Positions 1 through 11,425 are shown, numbered from the stretch's first letter. The stretch: DNA of 64,000 bases from Orychophragmus violaceus (GCA_030180135.1 CM058240.1:75759581-75823580), one strand, 5' to 3'. Made by a program: numbers and translations. The notes: a model not told the origin generated them from the sequence alone.

Positions 1-129
1 ATATTTTGCTAGAAACCACTTATAATCTATAGATTGAGAATCTATTACTAACTTTATATGATCCTACAGGGTCACACACCTAAGCATACTAGATTAATTA
101 TTATATTGGGTCTTATATATTATTAATGT

Positions 130-199
<70 letters not shown>

Positions 200-670
200 G
201 ATATATACAATATACACATATATATGTACATGTACGTGAAAAACTAATAAGAATAATGATTCTTATAGTTTGGGCTTAGCCCACTAACAACATGTAAACC
301 TAATTGGATTAGGTAATTGGTTGTGTATATAAACAAACGTAACGACGATTGATACACCTATTTAATAAATAGCCGCTAAACAAAGAGACCTAATATAGCA
401 GACGAATCGTTCATAGCATTTTGAGATCTGATCTCGACAGTAGTAGCATCCTATTCCGATCTAGTTTGTGTGCGTGTGGATACCGGTAGTGGCGCGACAT
501 TTGGAGTGCTAAGACAATCTCGAATTGCCTTGTTTTTATTCCGCTGCAAAATATCAAGGTATATTCGAAACTTTAGATCTAGATTTATTTCGGTATTTGC
601 ATGAGTTCCTGGCTAGTTATTTATAGATTGATTTATAATATTGATTTATAAACCGGTATGAATTCCAACA
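1..670 (+). repeat. 5' LTR of the copia element, truncated by window start
   Basis: Aligns along its length with 6071-6694 and ends in CCAACA. The start (TGTTGG by analogy with the second copy) lies outside the window. It carries an expanded AT microsatellite absent from the partner LTR. Confidence 0.92.
134..195. repeat. (AT)n microsatellite inside 5' LTR
   Basis: About 30 uninterrupted AT dinucleotides. The 3' LTR has only a short AT stretch at the same place (about 6203-6220), so the tract expanded here or contracted there after insertion. Confidence 0.95.
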
Positions 671-685
671 GTGATATCAGAGCCT
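671..685 (+). other. Primer binding site (initiator Met tRNA type)
   Basis: GTGATATCAGAGCC directly follows the LTR end. It resembles the common plant copia site TGGTATCAGAGC, complementary to the 3' end of tRNA-iMet, with mismatches. Confidence 0.75.
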
Positions 686-1673
686 ACATGCTTAATATTG
701 AAATTGAATCTATTTTATTGGATAAAATATGTGTCTACGCTTTTGAATCGTGACTTGATACGATCTTAATTGGATTAGGGTTTGATTCAAAATAGTTATT
801 CTTTCTCGTAGACACGCTAGCGTTGATATGTGATACAGTCAATGTTCTGATGAGATCAGACTCTATTGATTTTATTTTGATATATATGCATCCATATATT
901 TCATACGATGAGATAATGAAGCCTATTATAAGAATTGTTTGATTAAATAAAAGTTAAACCTAATTCCATTATCGTAATGGTATCCATTGGTTAATGCGAT
1001 TCTTTTAAGAATTAGGTTGGAATTATCTATTACAATTAAAGATAATGTTTCTAATTTGATTAGATTCAAAAAATCTAAATTACCTAAAATAATTAACAGT
1101 TTTAATAAGATTAAAATCAAATTAATTATAATTTAATAAAATACATATAAGATATGTATGATTTATATTTAAATAGTTATATATGATATAAAATTTAAAT
1201 ATAAATTAAAATTAGATTAAAATTAGTTCCTCAACTAATATCAAGTATTTTGATGTTTTCCCAATTTTATCAACTATCAAGACTTGTTTCGTTGTGCGAT
1301 GGGCTTGCCAAAGCAAGGTATCCGCAATTACATAAGTGAGGTAGATGATAATGGTTACATGTGAAACAAGATTGTTTTACTTGACTAAGCTATCAAAACG
1401 GTTTTGGGCTTAGAGACATATGTTGGATAAGACATAAGATTTCATCTAACAACCAAGAGTTATATTTGATTAACAAGATGTTGTTTACCTAAATAACTAG
1501 ACATTCTGGGGTTGAGCCAAAGCTCACTCGAATTCTAGTGAAATATGGATCTTGGATCATTATATTCAATTTGAGAAAATTGTTATTTGAATATAATGTG
1601 AGTTTTCTTAATTGTTGAGATTTCTCTTATTCCCGAACATCATATTAACATTTGCTATTCCTTATCTCCAGCA

Positions 1674-2711
1674 ATGTCAACTCCTCACAAATCGTTTTCA
1701 TTAAGATATGTCCTTCAGAAGGATAAACTTAATGGATCGAATTTTCTCGAATGGTATCGAAACTTGATTCTTAAACATGAGAAAAAGGACTATGTCCTTG
1801 AAAAAGTTCTTCCTGAAAAACCTAAGACCAATGCTCAGCATGAAGAGAGAAATGCTTATGACAAGCATGTCAATGATAGGGTCGATGTGTGTTGTCTTAT
1901 GTTGGCTACCATGAACTCAGACTTGCATAAGCAATATGAGAACGTGGATTCGCCAATTGACATGATCACTAGCCTGAAAGGAATGTTTCAGGAGCAAGCA
2001 CGAACTGAGAGATACCAGACGGTTAAAACTCTCATTGAGTGCAAGCTACCGAAAGATGATCTAGTTAGCCCACATGTCATTAAGATGATGGGTTATATTG
2101 ATAACCTGTCAAAACTGGATTGTCCTATCAACCAAGAGTTGGCTACTGATCTCATTTTGCAGTCATTACCGTCAAGCTATGATCAGTTTATTATGAACTA
2201 CAACATGAAAAACTTGACAAAGATTTTGACTGAGCTGCATGGGATGCTCAAAACTGCTGAACCTAACATCAAGAAGGACACTCCAAATGTCCTTATGGTA
2301 CAAAAGGGTAAAAAATTTAAGAAACTTGGTAAGAACAAAGGAGATGGCAAGACGAGCTCGATTGTGAATCCAAGCGAGTCTAACAATGCCCCTAAGTTTA
2401 AAACTGGTCCTTCTAAAGATGATAAGTGCCATTATTGTAATGGTTATGGGCATTGGAAAAGAAACTGCTATAAATTCCTGGAAGATCTGAAAAAGAAGAA
2501 GAAGAAGTCTTTTGAAACTTCGTCTTCATGTATTTATGTTATAGAAGTAAATATTAGTACTTCTGGTTCTACTTCTTGGGTATTGGATACCGGCTGTGGT
2601 TCTCATATTTGTACGAATATGCAGGGCCTAAGCAGCTGTAGAACCTTGGAGAAAGGACAAGTGGACCTGCTCGTAGGGAATGGAGCAAGAGTTGCTGCAT
2701 TAGCCGTATGA
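1674..2711 (+). pseudogene. copia gag and start of protease
   Basis: A 345-codon open stretch. The N-terminal part is a copia capsid domain (KDKLNGSNFLEWYRNL near residue 16; UBN2-type gag). A CCHC zinc knuckle, CHYCNGYGHWKRNC, lies near residues 247-260, followed by a lysine-rich linker and the protease active-site region WVLDTGCGSHI near residue 302. The frame stops at 2709-2711. Protease sequence continues just downstream in another frame, so a small indel has broken the polyprotein. In the family this polyprotein forms the virus-like particle in the cytoplasm and binds the element RNA. The ATG at 1674 is chosen because the following residues match the usual start of these gags. Confidence 0.9.
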
Positions 2712-3330
2712 ACATTTCATTTGTCTTTGCCTTCTGGCATGGTTTTAGAACTTAAGAATTGCTACTATGTACCTGATATAAGCAAAAATATTATTTCTAT
2801 TCCTTGTTTGGATTTGGAAGGATATCATTTTTCAATTAAGAACAAGTGTTGTTCATTTGATTACAATGATATATTTTATGGTAGCGGTCCATTAGAGAAT
2901 GGACTTTATGTTATAAACCAAAGTGTGCCAATCTATAACATTAGTACCAAGAGATTCAAGTCAAATGACATGAATCAAACTTTTCTTTGACATTGTCGTT
3001 TGGGCCACATAAATGAGAAGCGCATTCAAAAGCTTCATAATGATGGAATTTTGAGCTCATTTGATTATGATTCATATGGAAAATGTTAATCTTATTTATT
3101 GGGAAAAATGACTAAGGCTCCTTTTACTGGACACAGTGAAAGAGCTAAAGACTTGTTGGAACTTATACTAGAGGAAACTACCAGTACTTCATCACATTTA
3201 CTGACGACTTCAGTAGATATGGTTATGTTTATCTAATGAAACATAAGTCTGAATCTTTTGAAAAGTTCAAAGAATTTCAGAATGAAGTACAAAACCAGCT
3301 TGGCAAGACAATCAAAGCTCTTCGATCAGA
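2712..3330 (+). pseudogene. copia protease end and truncated integrase
   Basis: 2721-2990 encodes the end of the protease (NCYYVPDISKNIISI). After a TGA, the pre-integrase motif HCRLGHINEKRI follows, then stop-interrupted integrase sequence up to LGKTIKALRSDREW. In complete elements the catalytic D,D,E core continues for several hundred residues. Here the sequence jumps after SDREW to the region just before reverse transcriptase, so most of the integrase core is deleted and several stops and frameshifts precede the deletion. Confidence 0.85.
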
Positions 3331-4336
3331 TCGAGAATGGTGCTTTTCTAGAAAGAGAATTTCTTTTCAAGAAAAACAGTGGGAGTAAAGTACATCTCGA
3401 AGAAGTTCGAGAAACACATGAGATTGTTCCGGCTTCTCATGAAGAGGATACATTAGATTTACGAAGAGTCGTAGAATCTACACCTGTGGAACTTGAGGTA
3501 CGTAGGTCCGAAAGGATACGTAACGAACCTGTTAGATATAGATTTTTGATGACTGATCATCATGAACTATTGATAATAGAGAGTGATGAACCTACGTTAT
3601 TTGAGGAAGCAATGATGGCCCTAACTCCGAAAAATGGCTAGAAGACACAAAATCCGAAATGGAATCCATGTCAGTAAACAAAGTATGGACTTTGGTTGAT
3701 TTGTCTGATGGTGTCAAAACCATTGAATGTAAATGGGTTTTCAATAAGAAAACATACATGAATGGTAATATACAGATATACAAAGCTAGATTGGTGGCTA
3801 AAGGTTACAAGCAAATTCATGGTATAGACTATGATGAGACCTATTCCCCAGTCGCAATGCTTAAGTCCATTCGGATTCTCCTAGCAATTGCCGTTTATTA
3901 CGATTATGAGATATGGCAGATGGATGTGAAAACAACTTTCCTTAATGGAAATATCGAAGAGGATGTGTACATGACACAACCTGAGGGTTTCACAGTCCAT
4001 GGAAGTGCTAGGAAAGTATGCAAGCTTCAACATTCCATTTATGGTTTGAAGCAAGCATCTCGGAGTTGGAATCTTCGTTTTAATGAGGCAATCAAAGAGT
4101 TTGATTTCATAAGAAATGAAGAAGAACCGTGCGTTTACAAGAAGACTAGTGGGAGTGCAGTTGCATTCTTAGTATTGTATGTGGATGACATACTTCTTAT
4201 TGGAAATGATGTTCCTATGCTTAATTCTGTAAAGACTTGGCTAGGAAGTTGTTTCTCAATGAAAGACCTGGGAGAAGCCGCATTTATTCTTGGAATAATA
4301 ATCTATAGAGATAAATTAAACAAGCTTATTGGATAA
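3331..4336 (+). pseudogene. copia integrase C-terminus and reverse transcriptase
   Basis: 3340-3640 encodes the variable linker typical between copia integrase and reverse transcriptase (NSGSKVHLEEV, then VRRSERIRNEPVRY). A stop at 3639-3641 precedes the reverse transcriptase in a new frame (from 3659). This shows KWVFNKK, ARLVAKGYKQ, WQMDVKTTFLNG and the catalytic YVDDILLIG. The usual MDVKTAFLNG reads MDVKTTFLNG. The frame ends at 4334-4336 (TAA), and thumb-region sequence continues after it (DTYIDKVLHRF). Confidence 0.9.
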
Positions 4337-5156
4337 TGTCAAGATACTTATATAGATAAGGTCTTGCACAGATTCCAAATGCATAATTCCAAGAAGGGTT
4401 TTCTACCAATGTCTCATGGCATAACTCCCAGCAAGACTCAGTGTCCCTCGACACTTGATGAGCGAGAGCGGATGAGTAGAATCCCATATGCTTATGCGAT
4501 AGGATCTATCATGTATGCCATACTCTGTACTCGTCCAGATGTTGCATGTGCTTTGAGCATGACGAGTAGATACCAATCTGATCCAGGTGAGAGTCACTGG
4601 ACAGCAGTCAAGAACATCCTTAAATATTTGAGAAATACTAAGGATAAGTTCTTGGTTTATGGAGGAAATGATGAGCTTGTTGTGAGTGGTTACACCGATG
4701 CGAGTTTTCAGACAGACAAAGATGAGTACCGATCACAATCTGGTTTTATCTTTTGTCTTAATGGAGGAGCTGTAAGTTGGAAGAGTTCCAAGCAGAGCAC
4801 CGTAGCAGACTCTACAACCGAAGCTGAGTACATTGCTGCTTCAGAAGCAGCAAAGGAATCTGTTTGGATTTGGAAGTTCATTATTGAACTAGGTGTGGTT
4901 CCTAGTATTTCTAGCCCCAGTGGATCTCTATTGTGACAACAATATCACACAAGCAAAAGAACCTAGATCCCACCAGAAATCCAAACACATTCAGAGGAGA
5001 TATCATCTCATTCGTGAGATTGTTGATAGAGGAGATGTGAAGATTAGCAAAGTCTCGACAGATGCAAACGTTGCTGATCTATTGACTAAGCCTCTTCCAC
5101 GGTCTAAGCATGAGAATCATATTGCTCCTATAGGCATTAAGTTTCTTAAGATGTGA
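4337..5156 (+). pseudogene. copia RNase H region
   Basis: Encodes TRPDVACALSMTSRYQ, the first RNase H aspartate in YTDASFQTD, and STTEAEYIAASEAAKE with the catalytic Glu. A frameshift near 4915 moves the rest (LYCDNNITQA, then NVADLLTKPLPRSKHE) into another frame. The end at 5154-5156 matches the normal copia polyprotein end. Confidence 0.88.
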
Positions 5157-5982
5157 TATTGATTCTAATGGGAGGATTTTCTTTTATGATGTTTACGTTT
5201 ACACACATTTGGTTATGTTTTCAAATTAATGAAATTTGTTTCAGATTTATTTGGTTATTGGATAACAAATAAAAGTTCCAAAATAATTTATATCATTTTA
5301 TAGGTCATCTAGTTCGGGACTTGATCATGAAACCCTATAAGTGAAAGATGACATAAATTATTGTGGTCCCTAGTCAAGGTTATTAAAATGGGACGTTAAT
5401 AACTGAAGATGACTAGTATGTGAGGTGGCTGATGACTAAGTTTCATGGAGTCATTTAATATGTTGTATTAAAGCCAATCGCATAGACATGTGTTGGGGAA
5501 CACAGTGTTGGACTGACCCGCAATGGAACTCTACAAGATTGTTATATGAGTGTTATATGAGTTTCTCATCACGACTATAGAGTGTAGTCCTTTGAGTCTT
5601 TGACCTGAGTTCATCATGATTCTTACCTATGGATTAGTTCACTTTGACCTTGTCAAACGTCAGCCGTAACAGGTGATTATAAAAACATTGATTGGGTGTG
5701 CTATGAATTTTGTAAGGAACATGGATGAAACAAGATGGAATTTGTCTCTCCTATATAACGGGAGATAAATATCTCAAGGCCTATCAAAGATTTGATACTG
5801 AGAAATGCATGGCCGTGCTCAAACGAGGTGAATGTCAGTCGTTTGTTTAACCAGTTTAAATTGGAGTTCGATAAACGTGATCTAGCTTAATAATGGTGAC
5901 ACCGTTTCTTGCCTTATGCTAAGATCGAGATATAGAGTCAAAAGGATTATGGGAATAGGTGATTCCAATAAAAGTGGTAGAT
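5157..5982 (+). other. Non-coding 3' internal region of the copia element
   Basis: About 825 bases between the end of pol and the 3' LTR with no credible coding sequence. It ends in the purine tract AAAGTGGTAGA, the likely polypurine tract. This is long for a copia 3' leader. Confidence 0.7.
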
Positions 5983-6694
5983 TGTTGGGAATGTCCTGAA
6001 ATCAATTGTACATAATCTTGGTTAAGTCGTAACGTCGAGGTTTGACAATCATATAATATTAGGTGGTTATAATGTTTTGCTAGAAACCGCTTATAATCTA
6101 TAGATTAAGAATCTATTACTAACTTTATATGATCCTACAAGATCATACATCTAAGCATGCTAGATTAATTATTATATTGGGTCTTATATATTATTAATGT
6201 AATAATATATATTTATATATTTGTGATATATACGATATACATATATATATACATATACGTGAAAAACTAATAAGAATAATGATTCTTATAGTTTGGGCTT
6301 AGCCCACTAACAAAGCATGTAAACCTATTGGATTAGGTAATTGGTTGTGTATATAAACAAACGTAACGACGATTGATACACATATATAATAAATAGTCGC
6401 TAAACAAAGAGATCTAATATAGCAGACGAATCGTTCGTGGCATTTTGAGATCTGATCTCGACAACACTAGCATTCTGTTCCGATCTAGTTTGTATGCGTG
6501 TGGATACCGGTAGAGGCACAACATTTGGAGTGCTAAGACAATCTCAAATTGCCTTGTTTTTATTCCGCTGCAAAATATCCATGTATATTCAAAACTTTAG
6601 ATCTAGATTTATTTCGATATTTGCATGAGTTCCTGGCTAGTTATTCATAGGTTGATTTATAAAATTGTTTTATAAACCGGTATGACTTCCAACA
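5983..6694 (+). repeat. 3' LTR of the copia element (712 bp)
   Basis: Begins TGTTGGGA and ends TTCCAACA, matching 1-670. The bases after it (CAAAG) would be one copy of the 5-bp target duplication; its partner lies left of the window. Confidence 0.93.
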
Positions 6695-8358
6695 CAAAGA
6701 CTCATAAGAAGATGTCATCATGACATCATGGCATATTTTCGTGTACACTTACATGTGGACACATATAAATGTTAATTACTTAGTTAGTATCTTGTACCTA
6801 TTTTGTAACTATTGCAAACCATCAAACAATATTATGGTCTTCTCTGCGTTGATGGATACTTTGTCTAATTTGCTCTTACTTTTGTTTAAAGCTTAGAATA
6901 TGTAACTCCTAATCTTCTAAACATTTTTACATCTTCTTTTATCTATCTATTTTATCACAAGTGTACAAAACTTTGCGGATAATAGTCTTCTCTGCCAACC
7001 AATATTAAACTTAAAACAAAAAATGGGCTGAACTTTTGTCGATAGTAATCACGTCAAAATCTCTCCCATTTGTTGACAAAATATTGGTGACCTTTTTTGT
7101 TACACAAATTTTGCTACCAAAAGTGAGAGAACTTTACAGAAATTGGCAACACTTTTGATCTCTTTTACCTTTACCCAAACATGTTACCAAATACATGAGA
7201 CACAAAGTTTTGGACACCGTATTGGACACATACACATAGACATACATGTTGAAAATGTATAGTGGACACTTTTACATGGACAACCACCATAACTAAACTA
7301 ATCTCTTTATGTGTCTAGTTTGTAATTAACAAACATGTTCATGGATAGGTGAATAGCCTCAGAAGAAGATGATTTTCTGTGAATATGCAAATCATATCCA
7401 CTAAAATTTGTCCACGATAATAGATTTACAAATGTTAATCTCTTTAAACGAAATATAAATCAAATGTTCACTTGCATGTGTCCATACAAACATAATTAAG
7501 GGAACATTTTAATATTTGTCCACACAGCATATGTTTATGTTGTCCACAAGATCCCTAACCCATAATTTTTTTTTTTAATTCACTGTTTGTGTCCATGTTC
7601 ACGTTATCCACAATCTCTAACTTAAAAAGTTTTTTTTTTTTTTTTACCGTTTGATGTCCACGTTCACGTTATCCACAAAATCTCGTTTGTCTCCACGAAC
7701 AGATCCCGTTTGAACCAAGCTTCAGACTGTCTTCATCAAAATCCCGTTTTTGCAGACACAAAAACCAAGTTATGTCTCCTACTCTTAAAACAAGTTTTAC
7801 AGTTCACATATGTGTACATGTGGCAGTAGATAAGAAAATTAGCTTTAAATTCAACGTTGTGCAGAGATCATTACACCCAACACCAAAAACTTAATCTCGG
7901 CCACAAGATTTAAAAAATGAAAAGTCCATTTTAAACCAAAAAATATATTCTCCTCTCTCCCACCCGACTTGACATATCTGGTTTTATTTTTACCCATTAA
8001 AACATCCAACATCACACAATTTTTAACTTAAAAAAACCATAAATATCTAAAGAAAACTAAAAATTAAGCGTGCTGAATAAAAAAGGAAGGGCAACATGGT
8101 AGTATAAAAAACACCACAGTGATCAAAGAATTCATGAGTCTTAAAATGCCTTTTAATGTAATAAGTTTGTGAGAAGTCACTTAATATGTTACTAACTCTT
8201 TATGATAACACTTTTGTATTTGTTAACAACTAAAGCGATATATCTCTAATCGCAACAGTTATAGATTACCAATCAAAACCTATGTTAATCAAATTCAAAT
8301 GCTCTTTTCTAGTTAGAAAAGACAATCGTTTTAACACATAAATATAAATTAACTATCA
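6695..8358. other. Intergenic, no gene seen
   Basis: AT-rich sequence without a supportable coding region. Around 7580-7690 the phrase TTCACGTTATCCACAA occurs twice near poly-T tracts, and variants of GTCCAC recur through 7030-7700, which looks like diverged tandem duplication. No transposon ends were recognised. Confidence 0.5.
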
Positions 8359-8367
8359 ATTAAACAA

Positions 8368-8719
8368 GGGCAAATCGTAAAAATGTCACAAAAAACATGC
8401 ATTATCATAAATATAGCAAAAAGGAGAAAAAAATCATAAAATAGTATTTTTTAAAGGATAAAGACTAAATTAGTTCTAACCCTAAACCTTAAATATTAAA
8501 CCCTATATCCTAAATACTAATCCCTAAACCCTAAATAATAAACCCTAAGCCCTAAATATTAAACTCTAAACCCTAAATAATAAACCCTAAACCCTAAATA
8601 ATAAACACTAAACCCTAAATTATATAATGCTATAAAAGTCTTTGTAATTCAAATAGTGCTAAAAATGTCAATTATTTTATGATAAAATAGATTTTTTGTG
8701 CTATTTTATGATTTTTTTC
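8368..8719. mobile_element. Mutator-type MITE with telomere-like repeats, copy 1
   Basis: Flanked by a perfect 9-bp direct repeat ATTAAACAA (8359-8367 and 8720-8728), the target-duplication length typical of Mutator-like elements. The ends form an imperfect terminal inverted repeat of about 24 bp: start AAATCGTAAAAATGTCACAA, reverse complement of the end AAATCATAAAATAGCACAAA. The centre (about 8476-8620) is an array of CCCTAAA units mixed with TAATA spacers. No coding sequence. Two relatives lie at about 9806 and 10431. Confidence 0.8.
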
Positions 8720-8860
8720 ATTAAACAACTATGAAATGCAAATGAGAAAACACACGATGCTATGGCCCCATTCAAACTTTGACCAAATTAATGTCCGTTT
8801 ACTCTGGTTATGGTTTCATCATGTTCTTACAAGAAAACAATTAAAACTAACAGTAAAATG

Positions 8861-9710
8861 CGTAGCGAAGAAAGTTTCTCTCTCTTGTACAGAGGATAGA
8901 GAGAGACGCTCTCGCCGCTCCGTTCCTCACCTTCTTCTCCGATATCATCTTTCAGAAGGTAGGATCGTAGTTGGCGAAGGGTTTTTTTCTGATTTTTCTC
9001 GTTTTCCTCCCTTATCCTATCTAAAGGAGAAATCTTTTTTTCCCTGGGGTTGTATCCGATTGGGCGATGGGTTCTTCAGTCTCGCCGTTGTGGCTCCTTA
9101 TTCCCGATCGGCTTTTTGATTTGCATAAGGTTCCGGTTTGGTTCTGCCGGATTGCTCCCTTACGAGCATCTTTCCGATTAATATCGGAGTATTGGAACCT
9201 AGATCTCCGTTCCCTGCTTTCTTCCCGTCGCGAGGATTGGTTTCTCCGGTCTCTCTCTCGGTGTTCTCACGGTCTTGAAGTAATATCTTCGCTGCTATTT
9301 CCCGCATATGGCTTGGGAGTTTAATGACTGAATCACTGTTGTATTCGGTTGGCGGTGGAGCTTTGTCGGTGTGGCGTTACCGGTGAGTCACTCGTAGCTG
9401 TTCTTCTCTTTTATGCACTTCTTCTTCGACGGTGTGTTTGGTGGATCGGTGGATCGGCAACATGGGTCACCTTCAAAACAGAGTTGCGGCGGCGGCGTGC
9501 TTCCCGGCGGGTCTCCGGAACCAACCTGGCGGTGCTTGCATGTCGTTGTCGCTTGCGTGCCGCCACGTGGCTCTTGTTCTTATCTTCATACGCTTCGATT
9601 TGGGCCTTTTGTTTTAATCTCTGTTTGGACTTCGTTGTAATAGACTTGTGTTGTTTCCTGAGCCTTTTGGACACTTAATGGAAACCTACCAGTTGACAAA
9701 AAAAAAAAAA
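8861..9710 (+). mobile_element. Non-autonomous poly-A retroposon (Sadhu-like or deleted LINE)
   Basis: Flanked by a direct repeat ACTAACAGTAAAATG (up to 18 bp with the adjoining As; 8843-8860 and about 9708-9725), and it ends in CCAGTTGAC plus about 13 A. These are the marks of target-primed reverse transcription. It is GC-richer than its surroundings, with a CT-rich leader. It contains short open stretches on both strands that I cannot match to any protein, so I do not call them genes. Size, poly-A tail and lack of coding capacity recall Sadhu retroposons of Arabidopsis, but an internally deleted LINE is equally possible. Confidence 0.7.
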
Positions 9711-9805
9711 ACTAACAGTAAAATGGTGTATTTCTATATGAACTTAATTCATAAACATTATTGCACACATGACCTATTATACGATACCAAAACCATTAAA
9801 AGTTT

Positions 9806-10148
9806 GGACAAATCACAAAATAGCACAAAACATGCATTATTACAAATAAAACAACAATAAAAAAACAACCAAAATAATATTCATTAAAGGAATAAAGATT
9901 AAATTAAACTTAATCCTAAACCTTAAATACTAAATTCTAAATCCTAAATACTAAACCCTAAATCTTAAATAATAAATCTTATACCATAAATACTAAACCC
10001 TAAACCCTAAATAATAAACCCTAAACCCTAAATTATATAATGCTACAAAAGTTTTTTTAATTCAAATAATACTAAAAATGTCAATTATTTCTTTTCATGC
10101 TATATTTATGATAAAATATATATTTTTGTTCTATTTTATATCTTTTTT
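9806..10148. mobile_element. Mutator-type MITE with telomere-like repeats, copy 2
   Basis: Starts GGACAAATCACAAAATAGCA, close to the starts of copies 1 and 3. It contains the same CCCTAAA/TAATA array (about 9905-10035) and shared flank (TTATATAATGCTA), and ends near TCTATTTTATATCTTTTTT. I could not settle its right boundary: no perfect 9-bp repeat is visible, the best being TAAAAGTTT against TAAAATTTT. Confidence 0.65.
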
Positions 10149-10430
10149 AAAAAAAATTACTTAAAATTTTGGAATAGTGATATATGATTTTAAAATGTGC
10201 CAAATTCCATAAAAACCATAAACGACGTTTTTTTTAATTTCTGTTAACAAATGTTGACGTTTATAAAAGGTGAATATTCAATTTTATGTGGTTTAAAATT
10301 TACAAAACCATAACAATATCATTTGATGTTTTGTGGTTAAAAAATAAGTGTTTGTGTTTGAAAAATCGGCATGTTTTAATAAAAAGTAATACTGATTATT
10401 GTTTTGATGAAACTGATCATATTTTAAAAA

Positions 10431-10728
10431 GGGCAAACCGCAAAATAGCACAAAAACACACCTTACCACAAATATAGAAACAAGGAGAAAAATGATAAAA
10501 TAGCGTTCACTAAAGGAATAAAGACTAAATTAACCCTAACTCTAAACTCTAAATCCTAATCCCTAAACCCTAATAATAAATCCTAAACTCTAAATAATAA
10601 ACTATAAAGCCTAAATTATAATGCTATAAATGTCTTTGTGATCCAAATAATGTTAAAAATGTCAATTATTTATTTTGGTGCTATATTTTTGACAATGTGT
10701 GTGTTTTATGTTATTTTATGTTTTTCTC
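10431..10728. mobile_element. Mutator-type MITE with telomere-like repeats, copy 3
   Basis: Starts GGGCAAACCGCAAAATAGCA and ends ATGTTTTTCTC. It is flanked by a perfect 9-bp repeat TTTTAAAAA (10422-10430 and 10729-10737). The repeat is low-complexity, but its position agrees with the ends defined by copy 1. The inner array of CCCTAAA-like units is shorter (about 10525-10615). Confidence 0.72.
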
Positions 10729-10737
10729 TTTTAAAAA

Positions 10738-11341
10738 TTTATAATTTTAAAAATTTAAGTTATATTTAATAAATTATGTATGCAACTGTTTAGGAACTAA
10801 GTTTCTAGCAATAGTTGGAGAATACACCATTTTCTAGCAAATGAACCTTATCAGGAATCAAATCCGAGTAAAGTTATGTGTATATTTAATATTTATGTTG
10901 TGTTTTATGCATAAGCTAGGATATCGTTTGACCTTACGGTTATCTTGGGTTCGCTTGGTGACCAAAAGCGGAACGGTAAGATTAGCGGTTAGCGGAAGTG
11001 GTAAGCGGTTGAATAGTGCAAAACTGTAAGTGAAAGCCGTTAGTGAAAGCTGTTAGCGAAAGCGGTAATAAAAAGCTGAGAGTAACCGCTTTTACTGTAG
11101 TTTTTATAACGTTTTCGTGATTGGTAACAAAGAAAGTGGTTTGCCTCTATCGTTTTCACTATACGTACACCAATCGCACCCCTTATCTTATCCCTATTAT
11201 TCACATCTAGGGATGGGATGAACTTAAGTATGAGCTGACATGGGAATTTAGTTTTTAGATCAGCTTTGATTATCATAAAATAGAAAAAAGTATTACAAAA
11301 GAAAATATAGAAAGCCGGCATGGAAATATCGGAAAATTAAT
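10738..11341. other. Intergenic, degenerate AGCGGTTA-like repeats
   Basis: No gene seen. Between about 10967 and 11090 short variants of AGCGGTTA and GTGAAAGC(C/T)GTTA recur, a decayed tandem or hairpin-forming repeat, possibly a hAT-type MITE remnant. I could not define ends. Confidence 0.4.
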
Positions 11342-11352
11342 CTATGCGGATA

Positions 11353-11370
11353 GTTGACAAAAAAAAAAAA
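11353..11370 (+). mobile_element. 18-bp ultra-truncated retroposon insertion
   Basis: GTTGAC plus 12 A sits between two perfect copies of CTATGCGGATA (11342-11352 and 11371-11381). GTTGAC plus poly-A is exactly the 3' terminus of the retroposon at 8861-9710, so this reads as an insertion by the same retroposition machinery that stopped after a few template bases. Confidence 0.65.
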
Positions 11371-11425
11371 CTATGCGGATAAAGTAATTTACAAATTCGT
11401 CATAATATCTTATCAAGATAAATAT

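Larger units (their letters stand above)
1..6694 (+). mobile_element. Degenerate Ty1/copia LTR retrotransposon
   Basis: Two LTR copies flank gag, protease, partial integrase, reverse transcriptase and RNase H remains in copia order, all on the + strand. The first LTR lacks roughly its first 90 bases because the window starts inside it, so the target duplication cannot be checked. An initiator-Met-tRNA-like primer site follows the first LTR and a purine-rich tract (AAAGTGGTAGA) precedes the second. The coding part has several stops and frameshifts and a large deletion that removes most of the integrase, so the copy is dead. The LTRs differ at many sites, suggesting an old insertion. The gag resembles that of the nested copia at 30848-38071 (both carry KLNGSNFL), so the two probably belong to one lineage. 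Confidence 0.95.

Noticed and set aside
9067..9680. Several overlapping open stretches of 60-110 codons on both strands
   Set aside because: They lie inside the poly-A retroposon, have no recognisable domain, and reflect its higher GC content.
8480..10620. CCCTAAA-rich tracts as telomere or chromosome-end sequence
   Set aside because: They are short, interrupted by TAATA spacers and lie inside three elements with inverted ends and target duplications; host genes continue to the right.
10965..11110. AGCGGTTA repeats as a regulatory array of the DAK promoter
   Set aside because: Too diverged and separated from the promoter by the micro-insertion; a decayed MITE is more likely.
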